Shown one piece after another: positions 5,216-6,812 of a DNA stretch of 6,812 bases (position 1 is the first letter of the stretch; every line of letters starts with the position of its first letter). Origin of the DNA: Saprospiraceae bacterium (GTDB lineage: Bacteria > Bacteroidota > Bacteroidia > Chitinophagales > Saprospiraceae). Below the pieces are notes generated by a model. It ran no database searches, was not told the origin of the DNA, and was given only the letters and a program-made list of their open reading frames with translations. Where the stretch lies: contig JAJDFU010000649.1 in NCBI GenBank assembly GCA_020528935.1, forward strand, positions 1 to 6,812. The letters run 5' to 3'. The position numbers and the translations under genes are program-made.

Positions 5216-6812
5216 GTGCAGCCACTGACTTCAAATAGCAATCCCAAATCGGCGGCCTACCGGGAAAACCTGGCGGGCATGACGGCCCTGGTGGAGGAGT
5301 TGGAAGCCAGACTGGAAGAGAGCCGCTTTCAGGGCAAGGACAAGCACATCGACAGGGCGCGGAGCCAGGGCAAAATGCTGGCCCGCGAGCGACTGGAGCT
5401 GCTGCTGGATCGCGACAGCCCCTTTCTGGAACTGCTGCCCCTGGCCGGGCTGGGCGGCAAGGGCTTCGGGCCGGGCGGCACCACCGTGGGCGGCATCGGG
5501 CTGGTGAGCGGTCGCCTGTGCATGTGCATCAGCAATGTGGGTACCCACAAGGGCGGATCGGTAGATTACGCCACCTTGCAGAAGAGTCTCCGCCTGAGCG
5601 AGATCGCCTTCGAGAATGAGCTGCCCTGCATCAACCTGGTGGAGTCGGCCGGTGCCAACCTGCCCGAGCAGGAGCGCATCTTCAACTACGGCGGGGCCAG
5701 CTTCCGCGAGATCACCCGCCGCTCCAAGGCCGGTATGCCCACCATCTCCGTGGTCTTTGGCAACAGCACAGCCGGCGGGGCCTATGTGCCCGGCATGAGC
5801 GATTACGCCATCTTCGTCAAGGATCAAGCCAAGGTCTTCCTGGCCGGACCGCCCCTGGTGAAAATGGCCACCAATGAAGTGGTGGACGACGAAACCCTGG
5901 GTGGGGCCGAAATGCACAGCACCGTCAGCGGCGTGAGCGACTACCTGGCCCGCGACGAGCGCGAGGGCATCCGCCTGGCGCGCGAGATCGTGGCCCGCCT
6001 GCGGCCGCCGCGCACCCACTTTCGGCCGGAGGGCCTGCCCGATCCGCCCCGCTATCCGGCCGAGGAACTGCTGGGCATCCTCCCGCCCGATGTGCGCAAG
6101 ACCTTCGATGTGCGCGAGCTCATCGCCCGGGTAGTGGACGGCTCGCGTTTTCACGAGTTCAAGCCCGGCTGGGGCAGCACCCTGGTCACCGGCTTTGCCG
6201 ATGTGCACGGCTATCCCGTGGGCATACTCGCCAATAACGGCGTGCTCTTCAGCGAGTCGGCCAACAAGGGCGCGCACTTCATCCAGCTGTGCAACCGCCA
6301 GGAAGTACCCCTCGTATTTTTTCAGAACATCACCGGCTTCATGGTGGGCAAGGAATACGAGCGCGGCGGCATCATCAAGCACGGCGCCAAACTCATCAAT
6401 GCCGTGAGCAACAGCGAGGTGCCCGCCATCACCTTTATGATCGGAGCCAGCTACGGCGCCGGCAACTACGCCATGATGGGGCGGGCCTACCAGCCGCGCT
6501 TCCTCTTCAGCTACCCCAATAGCCGCATCGCCGTGATGGGCCCCGAGCAGCTCAGCGGCGTGATGGAGATCATACAACGGGAAGCCGCCCGGAAAGCCGG
6601 CATCCCCTACGACGAAGCGCAAGGGAAAGCCCTGCGCGAACACATGATGCAGGACGTCGCCAAAAAATCGGACGCCTGGTACAGTACCGGTCAGCTCTGG
6701 GACGACGGCCTGCTCGATCCCCGCGATACCCGCCACTACCTGGGCTTCTGCCTGGCCGTGGTCAACAACGCCCCCATCGGGAGTAGCAACCGGTACGGGG
6801 TGTTTCGGATGT
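5216..6812 (+). CDS. Biotin-dependent acyl-CoA carboxylase, carboxyltransferase (beta) subunit, cut at the window edge
   Basis: This subunit transfers the carboxyl group from carboxybiotin to an acyl-CoA. 532 codons are visible, and they end in YGVFRM, a typical family C-terminus, so only the stop codon appears to be missing. The N-terminal crotonase-like half (about 20-270) has GKMLARERLELLLD, VGTHKGGSVD, LVESAGANLPEQE and the oxyanion segment FGNSTAGGAYVPGMSDY (181-197). The C-terminal half (about 295-525) has FFQNITGFMVGKEYERGGIIKHGAK (369-392), the second oxyanion segment GASYGAGNYAMMGRAY (410-425), and MGPEQLSGVM. The sequence groups with methylcrotonyl-CoA/geranyl-CoA-type carboxylases (YERGGIIKHGAK, NITGFMVG), but the exact substrate is not certain from sequence; propionyl-CoA or other acyl-CoAs remain possible. 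The start is taken as GTG 5216, giving MQPLTSNSNPKSAAYREN, which matches the family's N-terminal shape. An ATG at 5203 lies in another frame and stops after 11 codons. The biotin carboxylase/BCCP partner is presumably further downstream. Confidence 0.93.
   Translation, partial: MQPLTSNSNPKSAAYRENLAGMTALVEELEARLEESRFQGKDKHIDRARSQGKMLARERLELLLDRDSPFLELLPLAGLGGKGFGPGGTTVGGIGLVSGRLCMCISNVGTHKGGSVDYATLQKSLRLSEIAFENELPCINLVESAGANLPEQERIFNYGGASFREITRRSKAGMPTISVVFGNSTAGGAYVPGMSDYAIFVKDQAKVFLAGPPLVKMATNEVVDDETLGGAEMHSTVSGVSDYLARDEREGIRLAREIVARLRPPRTHFRPEGLPDPPRYPAEELLGILPPDVRKTFDVRELIARVVDGSRFHEFKPGWGSTLVTGFADVHGYPVGILANNGVLFSESANKGAHFIQLCNRQEVPLVFFQNITGFMVGKEYERGGIIKHGAKLINAVSNSEVPAITFMIGASYGAGNYAMMGRAYQPRFLFSYPNSRIAVMGPEQLSGVMEIIQREAARKAGIPYDEAQGKALREHMMQDVAKKSDAWYSTGQLWDDGLLDPRDTRHYLGFCLAVVNNAPIGSSNRYGVFRM

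Noticed and set aside
4572..5234. 220-residue - strand frame opposite the second TetR
   Set aside because: The TetR HTH signature on the + strand is clear. The antisense translation has no recognisable motif and spans the promoter/operon junction.
5231..6736. 501-residue open frame on the - strand opposite the carboxylase
   Set aside because: The + strand encodes an unmistakable carboxyltransferase along its whole length. The antisense frame is rich in Ala, Gly, His and Val with no family resemblance, as expected from GC-biased third positions.

Overview
The window most likely comes from a member of the Bacteroidota, probably Saprospiria/Lewinellaceae-like. The evidence is a large secreted protein ending in a type IX secretion (T9SS, Por) sorting domain preceded by dockerin-like and cohesin-like modules. 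In addition, two intergenic regions carry Bacteroidota-type promoter elements (TTTG/TTG about 19-20 nt upstream of TAnnTTTG), and Shine-Dalgarno sequences are absent upstream of the starts. The coding DNA is GC-rich, while the promoter regions are sharply AT-rich. The lineage is an inference from these traits.

Layout, left to right: (1) the 3' part of a T9SS-secreted multidomain protein on + (101-1642), whose reading frame also continues upstream to the window edge but is broken by a TAG at 86-88; (2) a probable bidirectional terminator at 1650-1685; (3) a small cupin protein on - (1736-2188), divergent from (4) a TetR-family repressor on + (2282-2905), with a near-perfect palindrome lying on the cupin promoter; (5) a 475-aa protein on - (2939-4366) with an unrecognised N-terminal region, a coiled coil and a C-terminal domain resembling effector-associated domain 11 of NTP-dependent conflict systems; (6) a 202-bp divergent regulatory region with a tetranucleotide repeat, a 12-bp palindrome, and a promoter overlapped by an inverted repeat; (7) a second TetR-family regulator on + (4569-5195); and (8) 20 nt further on, a biotin-dependent acyl-CoA carboxylase carboxyltransferase (5216 to the window edge, complete apart from its stop codon).

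Two regulatory modules are visible. The first TetR probably represses the divergent cupin gene and possibly itself. The second TetR is probably autoregulated and co-transcribed with the carboxyltransferase, so it likely senses an acyl-CoA or related metabolite of branched-chain or isoprenoid breakdown. The most unusual gene is the EAD11-like protein, which sits alone with no recognisable conflict-system partner in the window. No RNA genes, insertion sequences or CRISPR arrays were seen, and no gene-free stretch exceeds about 200 bases.
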